A stretch of 64,000 nucleotides of DNA from Afipia sp. OHSU_II-C1 (GTDB lineage: Bacteria > Pseudomonadota > Alphaproteobacteria > Rhizobiales > Xanthobacteraceae). The notes beneath the pieces are model-generated. The model was not told where the DNA came from. It saw only the letters and a program-made list of their open reading frames with translations, and did no database searches. Shown here in pieces: positions 1-8,055 of the stretch. Every line of letters starts with the position of its first letter. Within the stretch, counting starts at the first letter, position 1. Both the position numbers and the translations under genes were made by a program. The stretch covers positions 344,635 through 408,634 of the forward strand of contig NZ_APJI01000004.1 in NCBI RefSeq assembly GCF_000497575.1. The letters are read 5' to 3'.

Positions 1-1188
1 TATCTGGACATTACGGTCGTCCCTCTTCCGCGCGAAACGCTGCGTGATGAAAAGGATCAAAGGAAGGGCGATGAGTATATTGCCGGCATCGCTCCCGGAC
101 TGCGGAATTTCGACATCGTCTGTATTCAGCTTGAACCCAGTCTTTTCGGTCTAACTCCGTCCCAGATCCGGCGCCGCTTCCAGGCCGTGCTGGACAACTC
201 AAAAGAGCTGATCGTTACGTTTCATTCGATCCTCCCGCACGAGTATCGGGGGCTCTTCAAGGACACAGCGCGAAATCTGTCCGTGCGCGGGCTCGCAAGA
301 CTTGTCCGTAACGTGCACTCGATTTTCACCTGGCGGCTGATGCTTGGTGGCATTATCGCGTCTGCCCGAAAGCATAAAGTGAGCGCCATTGCCCACAGCA
401 AGGCGGATGAACGGATCCTCAAGCGAATCCTTCCGGGCGTCGAGATCCGGGATAATCCGCTGTCATACATGTCGGAGAGTTTTATTGACGCGATAGATGA
501 CAAGGCTCACGTGTCGAGCCTGCCATCGGTTCTCCCGGATGTTTCCGAGAACGTGCGCTTCATCGGAGTGTTCGGCTTTCTGGGTCCGCAAAAGGGCTTC
601 GACACTGCGATCCTCGCGCTGAATCATCTGCCCGAGAACTATCACCTCCTGATGTTCTCCGGCGTCCATGAAGCAACTCTGAGGATCGGCGACGGCCTTC
701 AGCCGTATCTCGCCCGGTTGATCAAGCTTGTCGAGAAACACAAGCTGACGAAGAGAGTTCATTTCATCAGCAATGTCAGCGACGACGATCTCCTTCTTGC
801 GATGAAGGTGTGCGATGCGACCGTCATGCCCTATCTCAACACCGGCCAATCCGCGTCCGGTCCAGCCAATCAGGCCGTCGAACTGAGCAGGATCTGTTAC
901 TTCACGCGATCGCTACAGTTTCTCGAGATGGAAAAGTATCTTCCGAACACGTTTCAGTACTTCGACATCGGGAATTACATCGAACTCGCTCAAAAGATTT
1001 TGTTGGGGCCAAAGGGTACGGACCGCATGGTCGGGCGCCTGCGCATTGTAGATTTTCCAAAGCTGGATCGAAAGCACAGCATCAACGATACCGTTCAAAA
1101 CTATCTCGATGCAGCCGGTGTGACGGCCGACCATCGGGGTGAGATTGTTCAGCTCCCCGCCTCCGTTAAATCAGCGCGCAATGCCTGA
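1..1188 (+). CDS. Glycosyltransferase, GT4-like (5' end outside window)
   Basis: The reading frame is open from base 1, so the true start lies upstream of the window; 395 codons are visible before the TGA. The C-terminal half has the look of a GT-B fold donor-binding domain: a strand-rich start (VRFIGVFGFLGPQKG, around codon 185), then a long helical stretch and an acidic/serine segment (SASGPANQAVE, around codon 286) where GT4 enzymes bind the nucleotide-sugar. It probably transfers a sugar to a surface polysaccharide or lipid acceptor, in the cytoplasm. No signal peptide or membrane segment is visible in the part present. Donor and acceptor cannot be read from the sequence. The family assignment is moderately sure; a diverged capsular or exopolysaccharide transferase is the most likely identity. 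Confidence 0.6.
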   Translation, partial: YLDITVVPLPRETLRDEKDQRKGDEYIAGIAPGLRNFDIVCIQLEPSLFGLTPSQIRRRFQAVLDNSKELIVTFHSILPHEYRGLFKDTARNLSVRGLARLVRNVHSIFTWRLMLGGIIASARKHKVSAIAHSKADERILKRILPGVEIRDNPLSYMSESFIDAIDDKAHVSSLPSVLPDVSENVRFIGVFGFLGPQKGFDTAILALNHLPENYHLLMFSGVHEATLRIGDGLQPYLARLIKLVEKHKLTKRVHFISNVSDDDLLLAMKVCDATVMPYLNTGQSASGPANQAVELSRICYFTRSLQFLEMEKYLPNTFQYFDIGNYIELAQKILLGPKGTDRMVGRLRIVDFPKLDRKHSINDTVQNYLDAAGVTADHRGEIVQLPASVKSARNA

Positions 1189-1332
1189 TATGTCCTCGGA
1201 CATTCGGCATTGACCGGTTGATGCGGTTGCATCTCTCAGCCGCGCCTGGCCCGAAATCAGGCTCAAGCTGCGTCTCCTGTCGTCTCAAATCTCGTGTTAG
1301 TCTCGCTCCATCACCACCTGGAGGTGCGTGAC

Positions 1333-1569
1333 ATGAGCAAACCCGCAAAGACCTCGGCAGATCTCCTTGCCCTCCTCAAGGAAGAAATGAATCACTACGC
1401 TGATTGTCCCGAGGGCATCAGCGTCTCTGTGATCCCGGCTGGTGCTTCCTGGAAGTTTCGGACAACCGCTGACGACGCCACCCAGTCCTCCGTGGGTTAC
1501 GGCGAGTGCGTCGCGCGCATCGTCCAGATAGGCGACCATCTCGGCAAGCAGTTCGATTTGAAGGACTGA
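1333..1569 (+). CDS. Small hypothetical protein, 78 aa
   Basis: I do not recognise a named family. The ATG at 1333 is preceded by a good ribosome binding site (GGAGGTG, about 7 bases upstream), which is why I prefer it to the in-frame upstream start at 1294. The product is soluble, with no signal peptide or membrane helix, and has a mixed composition with an aromatic/charged core (WKFRTTADD). It is followed by two more small same-strand genes with their own ribosome binding sites. The strong SD and normal codon use support a real gene; the function is unknown. Confidence 0.6.
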   Translation: MSKPAKTSADLLALLKEEMNHYADCPEGISVSVIPAGASWKFRTTADDATQSSVGYGECVARIVQIGDHLGKQFDLKD

Positions 1570-1687
1570 TCGGCAGCCTCCCGCGTCGGCGCCGTTGAGG
1601 AAGGCTTCAGCCATGATGCCGCACGCGCTTGTGCGGGGCCTGCCAGCCGCCATTTGTAAGGATCGCAGATACCCGAGGAGCAAGCCA

Positions 1688-1939
1688 ATGGCTGTCGTTG
1701 TCGGCGACTGCGTGCATTTCCTTGTTGAATTCGGCGGCAAAATGCAAAAATGCCGAGTGTCTGATATCGCCCTTACGAACAAGGAGGGCGTTCGAAAGAA
1801 AGACACCAACCACGATCAGCTTCTCGCGATATTTGAAAAACACAGAGCTGAAATTGAACGTATTGCGGTTGTGAAGCTGGAGAGCGGCCATGATTCTCTG
1901 CTCGGTATTATCGTGACCACTGAGGACCTGAACCGGTGA
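1688..1939 (+). CDS. DUF1488-like small protein, copy 1
   Basis: An 83-residue protein beginning MAVVVGD, with GAGGAG about 6 bases before the ATG at 1688. It is the same length as the next gene downstream and aligns with it without gaps; shared positions include MAVV.GD at the N-terminus, CR in the middle, NH.QL.AIF.KHRAEIE in the second half and TT.DL at the end. The second half (F..HR..IE..A) resembles DUF1488 proteins common in rhizobia, but I hold that family name lightly. There is no signal peptide or membrane segment. The biochemical role is unknown. Confidence 0.6.
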   Translation: MAVVVGDCVHFLVEFGGKMQKCRVSDIALTNKEGVRKKDTNHDQLLAIFEKHRAEIERIAVVKLESGHDSLLGIIVTTEDLNR

Positions 1940-2004
1940 AACACCTTACCGGAACCTAACAGCCGGCTGTCGGTTAAGACTGGAGGTAGCGGAGGGTCAC
2001 CCTC

Positions 2005-2256
2005 ATGGCTGTCGTTAGCGGCGACTACGTCGACTTCGTTGTGCGGTACGAGGGAAATACCGAGAGGTGCCGGATAACTGAGGCTGCCCTCTTGAACCGC
2101 GAGCGTGTGATCGACGAGCACCTCAACCACGGTCAACTCATTGCAATTTTTGTGAAGCACCGGGCCGAGATCGAATATCTCGCTATCGCGAAGATGCAGC
2201 GCGAAAAGCATTCCGACCACGGCTTCGTCTTGACCACGGACGACCTGACCCCCTGA
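2005..2256 (+). CDS. DUF1488-like small protein, copy 2
   Basis: An 83-residue paralogue of the gene 65 bases upstream; the two share roughly half their residues over the full length with no gaps, so this is a tandem duplication followed by divergence. The start at 2005 (MAVVSGDYVDF) has a GGAGG-like site upstream (ctggaggtagcggagg). The most conserved block is the NHGQLIAIFVKHRAEIE segment. The Cys at the centre (RCRIT) is shared by both copies. Function unknown; the conserved HRAEIE block suggests that both copies keep the same fold. Confidence 0.6.
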   Translation: MAVVSGDYVDFVVRYEGNTERCRITEAALLNRERVIDEHLNHGQLIAIFVKHRAEIEYLAIAKMQREKHSDHGFVLTTDDLTP

Positions 2257-2340
2257 GAACCATCGCGATTCCAAGCGCCCGTGGTGGCCGTCACCACTCC
2301 GGCGGGAGGTCATCGCTGTTCGTAACCCGCCACAGAGAGC

Positions 2341-2368
2341 AAAAAAGCCCGGCGCGAGGCCGGCTTAA
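2341..2368 (-). terminator. Rho-independent terminator of the porin-like gene
   Basis: Read on the minus strand, AAGCCGGC / GCCGGGCTT form a G+C-rich hairpin (one bulged base) followed by a run of six T. It lies about 75 bases after the stop codon of the minus-strand outer membrane protein gene. Confidence 0.65.
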
Positions 2369-2441
2369 GTTTGAAACTGGAGAAAGTAAGAAAGTACGTG
2401 TCGTCCGTTGTCTTCAGTTCGTCATGGATCAGGAACGATGG

Positions 2442-3212
2442 TCAGTACTTTGCGACAACCGGGCCGCCGAACTTGTAGCTGATGCGAGCCCTGACATCAT
2501 TGGTGCGATAGTCCGCACTGCCAAACGCGTCGCCATGTCCCGCCGGAAATGCACCGGCAGGAACGACCACGCTGGCGCGGCCGAGATCGGTGTAACGATA
2601 TTCGACGCCCAGGATCCAGTTCGGCGTCATCATGTATTCGACGCCTGCACCGACGGTCCAGCCCACCCGGGTGTCCGAACTGGTACGCGTGTCCGCACCG
2701 ACGCCATTACGCACGATACTCAGGTTGGTGTCCGTCTGGCCAAAAGCGACGCCGCCGACCGCGTAAAGCAGCCACGCATTCGAGGTCCAACCCAGGCGTC
2801 CACGGATCGCGCCCTGCGTCCGCAAACGGGCATTGCCGTCAATGTGGTCCGTTGGAATTCCGGTCTGAAGGATCAGCGCCCCCGTATCGTGGTCGGCATA
2901 GCTGATGTCGCCTTCAATACCGAGCAGCCAGTTTGGCGAGAATTGCCAGTTGTAGCCGATCTGGCCGCCGCCGATCACGCTCGTGTCGCGAAGGCCGCGC
3001 GATCCAATCAAGGCCAAGGTTGGATAGCTTGCATCATAGCTGGAATCCAGCCACTGCCCGCCGACGTTGCCGCCGATGTAGAAGCCGGTCCAGTTGTAGA
3101 CGTCCACGATTGGGGGCGCCTTGACATACGGCCGGGGGGCCATGTCCGCGGCGGAGGCAGCGCCCGCTGAAAGAGCTGTAACGGCTGCCGCCGCGATCAG
3201 AAAATTGCGCAT
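2442..3212 (-). CDS. Outer membrane beta-barrel protein (Omp25/Omp31-like)
   Basis: A 256-residue precursor with a clear Sec signal peptide (MRNFLIAAAAVTALSAGAASA, cleavage before ADMAPRPY), then the characteristic rhizobial opening P.Y.KAPP, an aromatic WTGFYIGGNVGG strand and alternating beta strands to a C-terminal aromatic residue (VAKY). These are hallmarks of the eight-stranded OmpA/Omp25/Omp31-like outer membrane family, structural surface proteins of Bradyrhizobiaceae and Brucella. I chose the start at 3212 rather than the frame's first ATG because it has GGAG close upstream and gives an intact signal peptide. It is monocistronic: a terminator follows and the neighbour behind its start is divergent. 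Confidence 0.85.
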   Translation of the reverse strand: MRNFLIAAAAVTALSAGAASAADMAPRPYVKAPPIVDVYNWTGFYIGGNVGGQWLDSSYDASYPTLALIGSRGLRDTSVIGGGQIGYNWQFSPNWLLGIEGDISYADHDTGALILQTGIPTDHIDGNARLRTQGAIRGRLGWTSNAWLLYAVGGVAFGQTDTNLSIVRNGVGADTRTSSDTRVGWTVGAGVEYMMTPNWILGVEYRYTDLGRASVVVPAGAFPAGHGDAFGSADYRTNDVRARISYKFGGPVVAKY

Positions 3213-3454
3213 GGTAAACTCCAAAAAATTATGTGGCTCAAAATGCTGGCGAACCGCGCCGTGCGTGAATACCATCACGGCTGACGACCAAAGTCTGTCA
3301 CCCGAAGGCCACAGCCAGCATTTATCCTCACCCCAGTACCGTTTTGGACAACCATGCTGTCCTATTCGATCCTCGCGTCAAATTCCGGACATGGGCTCAA
3401 AATCTGATACAAGCCTGCCCAGCGAAACGCTGAACACAGAAAGACATCGACTGT

Positions 3455-3796
3455 ATGGGTTTCAAGGAACCAAGCTTCGCGGACCGTGCAGCGGCCGCGC
3501 AGAACGCCAGAAAGAACATCCTCGAGAAATTCAAGGCCAAGCCAGGCCCTAACGATCCTGAGGTGCTGAAGAAAGCTGCCGAGCGGCAGGCACAGGCCGC
3601 CGCGCGCGCGGAAGCGCAGAAACTGCGGGAAGCCGCCCGTGTTGAAAAGCTGGCGCGCGAAGCTGAGCTTGCGGCTCAGGCTGAAGCAGAGGCGCGCCGT
3701 CTCCAGGCGGAAAAGGAAGCGGCCGAAGCTGAACTCAAGGCACAGCAGAAGGCCGCGCGCGATGCGCGCTACGCCGCACGCAAGGCAAGGAAGTAA
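3455..3796 (+). CDS. DUF6481 family coiled-coil protein
   Basis: A 113-residue, highly charged protein opening MGFKEPSFADRAAAAQNARK, typical of DUF6481 proteins of Bradyrhizobiaceae. From about residue 40 to the end it is an Ala/Glu/Lys/Arg-rich helix predicted to form a coiled coil (repeated AEA, REAAR, KAARDARYAARKARK). There is no membrane or signal segment. The basic C-terminus could contact nucleic acid or membranes, but no function is established. It is divergent from the porin-like gene, with 242 bases between that hold both promoters. Confidence 0.75.
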   Translation: MGFKEPSFADRAAAAQNARKNILEKFKAKPGPNDPEVLKKAAERQAQAAARAEAQKLREAARVEKLAREAELAAQAEAEARRLQAEKEAAEAELKAQQKAARDARYAARKARK

Positions 3797-3831
3797 CACG
3801 GCGAACAGCGCCTCGCGGCGCGTCCGGAATA

Positions 3832-3862
3832 CTGCAGGCCCGCCGTGAGAGCGAGCCTGCAG
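3832..3862. repeat. Inverted repeat, CTGCAGGC arms
   Basis: Perfect 8-base arms (CTGCAGGC at 3832-3839, GCCTGCAG at 3855-3862) around a 15-base loop, between two convergent genes. It lacks a T run on either strand, so it may be a weak bidirectional terminator or transcript-end stabiliser. Confidence 0.4.
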
Positions 3863-3883
3863 AAAACAAAGATGAGATGAAGA

Positions 3884-4111
3884 TTACTTCTTCATCTCGT
3901 CTTTTTTCATGCCATCCTTGGCCATGCTGTCTTTCTTCATGCCATCCTTGGACATGGTGTCTTTCTTCATGCTGTCCTTCGACATCGCATCTTCCTTCTT
4001 CATGCCGTCCTTGGACATCTTGTCCTGAGCGAAGGCTGCCGGCGCGAATGCCAGGCCAAGCGAAAGAATTGCAGCGGTGGCGCCGAGCGTGAAACGTGTG
4101 GTGCGTGCCAT
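3884..4111 (-). CDS. Pentapeptide MXKDX repeat protein
   Basis: A 75-residue precursor: signal peptide (MARTTRFTLGATAAILSLGLAFAPAAFAQ in outline, cleavage after FAQ), then about nine tandem Met-x-Lys-Asp/Lys units (MSKDG, MKKED, AMSKD, MKKDT and so on) to the end. This matches the known penta_MxKDx family of small periplasmic proteins, whose function is undefined. The regular Met and Lys/Asp spacing suggests metal (copper) or polyanion contact, but that is speculation. The repeats are also visible as near-identical DNA units. Confidence 0.85.
   Translation of the reverse strand: MARTTRFTLGATAAILSLGLAFAPAAFAQDKMSKDGMKKEDAMSKDSMKKDTMSKDGMKKDSMAKDGMKKDEMKK
3890..4022 (-). repeat. Tandem DNA repeat encoding MxKDx units
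   Basis: Recurrent units built on ATGAAGAAAGACA and ATGTCCAAGGATGGC (minus strand) inside the MxKDx gene. The near-identity at the DNA level, including synonymous positions, points to expansion by slippage or unequal recombination. Confidence 0.65.
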
Positions 4112-4398
4112 TTAAGTCCGTCCTCTCGATTCATTTTCTGATGCGACGCAGGTCGCTTCAGGGTCTTCGATGAGAAGCCGGCTTCGTTACCTGCGGACGG
4201 AAGATAAATTTCAGACCTGAAACGTTCACGGAACTTTTCCGCCGTCACGGTGGCACGCGCCGAAAGTATAGGCTCGTTTGCACATCAGTGCGGTGCAGCA
4301 ACGGTAGCATTGCGCGGGCGGCTGGGTCAGAATGACGCACGCCTCTAATCAGCGCAAAGCGCTGACTGAAAAGCAAAAAGACGCCAGGGAGAGACTCC

Positions 4399-5409
4399 AT
4401 GCTTACGCGACGCCACCTTCTCGCGACCACGCTTGCCGCACCCGCCATTCTCCGCTTCGGCGCTGCGCAGGCCGCAACCACCCTCAAGATCTCGCATCAG
4501 TTTCCCGGCGGCACCATCGACAAGGGCGACTTCCGCGACCGGCTGACTCGTGTCTTCGCCGCCGAGATATCCAAACGCAGCGGCGGCGAAATCGTCGCGG
4601 AGGTCTATCCCGGCTCGTCGCTCATCAAGACCAACGCCCAGTTCTCGGCGATGCGCAAAGGCGCGCTCGACATGAGCCTCTATCCCCTGCCCTACGCCGG
4701 CGGCGAACTGCCTGAAACCAACATCGGCCTGATGCCCGGTCTGGTGTCGAGCTACGATCAGGGACTGGCATGGAAGACCAAGCCCGTGGGCAAGGCGCTC
4801 ACCGATTTCCTCGCCGACAAGGGCATCATGCTCATCACATGGGTGTGGCAAGCCGGCGGCGTCGCCAGCCGGACGCGGCCGCTGGTTGCTCCGGAAGATG
4901 CCAAGGGCCTGAAGGTGCGCGGCGGATCGCGCGAAATGGACATGGTGCTCCAGACCGCCGGCGCGGCGGTGCTGTCGGTGCCGTCGAATGAAATCTACGC
5001 GGCGATGCAGACCGGCGCCTGCGACGCCGGAATCACATCATCGACCAGTCTGATCTCCTTCCGGCTTGAGGAAGTGGCCAAGCATCTGACATCCGGCGCG
5101 GGCCTGTCGTACTGGTTCATGCTCGAACCTCTGATGATGTCGAAAGCGATCTTCGACAAGCTGCCGAAGAACCAGCAGGACATCATCCTGACAGTCGGCG
5201 CCGAGATGGAAGCGTTTGGCCGGAAGGGCGCCGAGGCTGACGACATCGAGGTGGCGAAGGTCTACGAGAAGGCTGGCGCCAAGGTCAGCACAATGGACGC
5301 CGCGATCGTCGGCAAATGGCGCGACATCGCCCGCGACACCGCGTGGAAGGACTATTCGGGCAAGACCGCGACCTCCGCCAACCTGATGAAGCTCGCGGCC
5401 GACGCATGA
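4399..5409 (+). CDS. dctP: TRAP transporter solute-binding protein DctP
   Basis: A 336-residue periplasmic binding protein, first gene of a TRAP operon. The N-terminus has a twin-arginine-like signal (LTRRHLLATTLAAPAI, cleavage near AQA-ATTLKIS). The mature protein carries the DctP features KISHQFPGGT at the first strand and KVRGGSREM (about residue 170), where the family's ligand-carboxylate-binding arginine sits. It captures an organic acid in the periplasm and delivers it to the DctQM permease. The ATG at 4399 has GGGAGAG upstream. Its stop overlaps the next start by ATGA, indicating translational coupling. The substrate is not readable; the acyl-CoA genes nearby suggest a carboxylate. Confidence 0.88.
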   Translation: MLTRRHLLATTLAAPAILRFGAAQAATTLKISHQFPGGTIDKGDFRDRLTRVFAAEISKRSGGEIVAEVYPGSSLIKTNAQFSAMRKGALDMSLYPLPYAGGELPETNIGLMPGLVSSYDQGLAWKTKPVGKALTDFLADKGIMLITWVWQAGGVASRTRPLVAPEDAKGLKVRGGSREMDMVLQTAGAAVLSVPSNEIYAAMQTGACDAGITSSTSLISFRLEEVAKHLTSGAGLSYWFMLEPLMMSKAIFDKLPKNQQDIILTVGAEMEAFGRKGAEADDIEVAKVYEKAGAKVSTMDAAIVGKWRDIARDTAWKDYSGKTATSANLMKLAADA

Positions 5410-5960
5410 TGCACGGCTCGGTTGAGGACCAGCGCGAGCTGGTCACCCCGGCCTCGAGCAACCCGCTCCTGGCCGGGCTTGAGCGTGCTTTGGCGCTGTG
5501 CAATCGCGTCATCGTCGTGCTGGCGTCCGTCGCGCTCATTCTGGCGTGCCTGATCCTGAGCTACAGCGTCCTGACGCGCAGCATCTTCCATAGCGCGACC
5601 TATTGGCAGGACGAAGCCGCCGTTTTCCTGCTGGTCGGCGCGACGTTCATGACCGCCGCTTTCGTGCAAAGCCAGCGCGGGCATATCGGCATCGAAGCCT
5701 TTGTCGGCATCCTGTCGCCGACCGCCAACTGGATACGTCTGATCCTCGTCGATATCGCAAGCCTCGCGTTCTGCGCGTTCTTCGCGTGGAAATCCTGGAC
5801 GCTGGCTCATGAAGCATGGGTGGACGGTCAGGTCTCCAACTCGATGTGGAGCCCGCCGCTCGCGATTCCGTATGTCCTGATGGCGGCTGGCATGACGCTG
5901 CTATGCGTCCAGATCCTGCTCCAGATCATTACCTCTCTCGGCAAGGTTCCGCGTCCATGA
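5406..5960 (+). CDS. dctQ: TRAP transporter small permease DctQ
   Basis: A 184-residue inner membrane protein with four hydrophobic helices (first around residues 35-58, VIVVLASVALILACL; last near the C-terminus, YVLMAAGMTLLCVQILLQII), the size and topology of DctQ. The WQDEAAVFLLVGATF segment matches the conserved W.(D/E)E of the family. It pairs with DctM to form the Na+-driven channel. I place the start at 5406, where ATGA overlaps the dctP stop; a second ATG follows directly at 5409. It overlaps dctM in the same way, so the three genes are one operon. Confidence 0.85.
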   Translation: MMHGSVEDQRELVTPASSNPLLAGLERALALCNRVIVVLASVALILACLILSYSVLTRSIFHSATYWQDEAAVFLLVGATFMTAAFVQSQRGHIGIEAFVGILSPTANWIRLILVDIASLAFCAFFAWKSWTLAHEAWVDGQVSNSMWSPPLAIPYVLMAAGMTLLCVQILLQIITSLGKVPRP

Positions 5961-7315
5961 CGGTTCTTGGAATTGGCATCAGCTACGGCATCGCCACCCT
6001 CGCCGCGATGTTCTCCGGCATGCCGATCGCATTCGCGCTGGGCGCCGTCGCCGTCGTGTTCATGGCGATCTATATGCCCTCCGCATCGCTCGATACGGTG
6101 ACGCAGAACGTCTATGAGGAGATGGCCTCCATTACCCTGCTCTCGATCCCGCTGTTCATCCTCAAGGGCGCGGCGATCGGCAAGTCTCGTGCAGGACAGG
6201 ATCTCTACTCCGCTCTGCACGCGTGGCTGCACAAGGTGCCCGGCGGCCTGGGCGTCGCCAATGTCTTCGCCTGCGCGCTGTTTGCGGCCATGGCCGGATC
6301 GTCGCCCGCGACCTGTTCGGCCATCGGTTCGGCCGGCATTCCCGAAATGCGCAAGCGCGGATACTCCGGCGGCTTCGCGGCGGGGATCATTGCCGCTGGC
6401 GGCACGCTCGGCATTCTGCTGCCGCCGTCGATCACCATGATCCTGTTTGCCGTCGCTGCGGAAAAGTCGCTCGGACGCCTGTTTCTCGCCGGCATCGGAC
6501 CGGGACTGCTGCTGGTCTCGCTGTTCGGCTTCTACGCGGTGTACCGCTTCCGCAAGGAATACGCCGCCGCCAAGGTTGCCTATGAAGCGACCGGCGCGAA
6601 CTCTCCGATCCTCGCGCACGACGATTTCACCATGGCGGAGCGCTTCAACGCGTTGCCGCGCGTGCTGCCGTTCATCATCCTGCTGACCGGGGTGATGATC
6701 GCGCTCTATGGCGGCTATGCCACGCCATCTGAAACGGCCGGGCTCGGCGGGCTGCTGGCGCTGCTGCTGATCGCGGTCATTTACAGTGTCTGGAAACCGT
6801 CGGACCTGTCGCCGATCCTGACCTCGACAATCCGCGAGTCCACCATGCTGATGATGATCATCGGCATGTCGCTGCTCTACTCGTATGTCATGAGCTATCT
6901 GACGATTTCGCAATCGGCCGCCAGCGCCATCGTGGCGATGCAACTGCCGAAGTGGGAACTGCTCGCAGCCATCCTCGGCATGGTGATCGTGCTCGGCTTC
7001 TTCCTGCCGCCGGTGTCGATCATCCTGATGACCGCGCCGATCATCCTGCCGCCGCTGCGCGCCGCCGGATTCGACATCATCTGGTTCGGCGTGGTCATGA
7101 CCATCGTCATGGAGATGGGGCTGATTCATCCCCCGGTGGGGCTGAACATTTTCGTCATCCGCAATGTCGCGCCCGACATCCCGCTGAGCGAAGTCATCTG
7201 GGGCACGCTGCCGTTCGTGCTGCTGATGTTCTTCGCCGTGGTACTGCTGTGTGTCTTCCCCGGCATCTCGACATGGCTGCCGGATCTGGTGATGGGGCCG
7301 GAGTCGGTTCGTTAG
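5957..7315 (+). CDS. dctM: TRAP transporter large permease DctM
   Basis: A 452-residue polytopic membrane protein with about 12 helices; the sequences GMPIAFALG at the start, AAMAGSSPATCSAIGS and GGTLGILLPPSITMILF (around residues 110-165), and HPPVGLNIFVIRN near the end are DctM signatures. It forms the transport channel with DctQ. The start at 5957 overlaps the dctQ stop by ATGA; an upstream in-frame start would only extend into dctQ. The 3' end overlaps by three bases the stop of the convergent tetR gene, so the two transcripts end head-on. Confidence 0.88.
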   Translation: MTVLGIGISYGIATLAAMFSGMPIAFALGAVAVVFMAIYMPSASLDTVTQNVYEEMASITLLSIPLFILKGAAIGKSRAGQDLYSALHAWLHKVPGGLGVANVFACALFAAMAGSSPATCSAIGSAGIPEMRKRGYSGGFAAGIIAAGGTLGILLPPSITMILFAVAAEKSLGRLFLAGIGPGLLLVSLFGFYAVYRFRKEYAAAKVAYEATGANSPILAHDDFTMAERFNALPRVLPFIILLTGVMIALYGGYATPSETAGLGGLLALLLIAVIYSVWKPSDLSPILTSTIRESTMLMMIIGMSLLYSYVMSYLTISQSAASAIVAMQLPKWELLAAILGMVIVLGFFLPPVSIILMTAPIILPPLRAAGFDIIWFGVVMTIVMEMGLIHPPVGLNIFVIRNVAPDIPLSEVIWGTLPFVLLMFFAVVLLCVFPGISTWLPDLVMGPESVR

Positions 7316-8055
7316 GCGCGGGCGCGGCTGCCTGCTGTCGCGCGCCTTGAAGCCGGAGTTTTCGACCGGGCGGCAACGGCCTTGGCCTTCGCACCGGCTT
7401 TGACGGCCTTGACCGGCGTGGCCGGCTTTTTCGCAAACCGCGCCAGAACCGCGCGGACATCCGCCTGCATCTGCGCAATGGCATCCGCATCGCCAGCCAG
7501 ATGCTTGAGCAGGCATTGCTGGAACAGGCCGTCGAAAACGGCGTACAGCACCGCCGGCGTCATCTGCTGGGGTTCACCGGTCAGTTCCGCAAACCGGCTC
7601 ATGATCCGCCAGATCATGGCCTCCAGACTCTTGTCGATTTCCAGAACGTCGGCCCGGAATTCTTCCTCGAACAGTGACTGCGAGCGCAGATCGTACCAGA
7701 GCCGGTGCATCTGCGCGTCATTGCGCACGGTCTCGCTCAATGCGGCCAGAAATCCCTCAAGCAGTTCGTCGTAGGTTGCCGCGCCCGCGACAACCTCGTC
7801 ATAACGCGTGACGCATACCGCCTTGTAATGGCGGACGCAGCACATCATCAGGTCGACCTTGTCCTTGAAATAGTAGTGCAGCACGCCATGCGAGAAGATC
7901 GAGTTTTGCGCGATCTCGCGCAAACTGGTCTTCGCATATCCGAGTTCGGACAGCGTCTGCAGTGCAGCCTGCGCCAGTTCCGCGCGTCGTTCGGCAAACT
8001 TGTCGACACGCGGCCCGTTGATGCGGTCAACTTTTTCGATCGTGGCCGGAGCCAT
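7312..8055 (-). CDS. TetR family transcriptional regulator
   Basis: A 247-residue repressor-type protein. Residues about 20-65 form a TetR helix-turn-helix domain (TSLREIAQNSIFSHGVLHYYFKDKVDLM). The rest is the helical ligand-binding and dimer domain, ending in an unusual Ala/Lys/Arg-rich tail of about 35 residues (KAGAKAKAVAARSKTPASRR) that could add nonspecific DNA contact. It is transcribed away from the SDR operon and converges on the TRAP operon. The divergent gap at 8056-8549 holds two palindromic sites likely to be its operators, so it probably controls itself and the SDR/DUF5938 pair, perhaps also the TRAP genes. Confidence 0.85.
   Translation of the reverse strand: MAPATIEKVDRINGPRVDKFAERRAELAQAALQTLSELGYAKTSLREIAQNSIFSHGVLHYYFKDKVDLMMCCVRHYKAVCVTRYDEVVAGAATYDELLEGFLAALSETVRNDAQMHRLWYDLRSQSLFEEEFRADVLEIDKSLEAMIWRIMSRFAELTGEPQQMTPAVLYAVFDGLFQQCLLKHLAGDADAIAQMQADVRAVLARFAKKPATPVKAVKAGAKAKAVAARSKTPASRRATAGSRARA

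Noticed and set aside
5828..7516. Long open frame antisense to dctM and the tetR end
   Set aside because: It is rich in Gln/His/Arg/Asp as expected for the mirror of a G+C-rich membrane protein gene, has no family motifs and no ribosome binding site.
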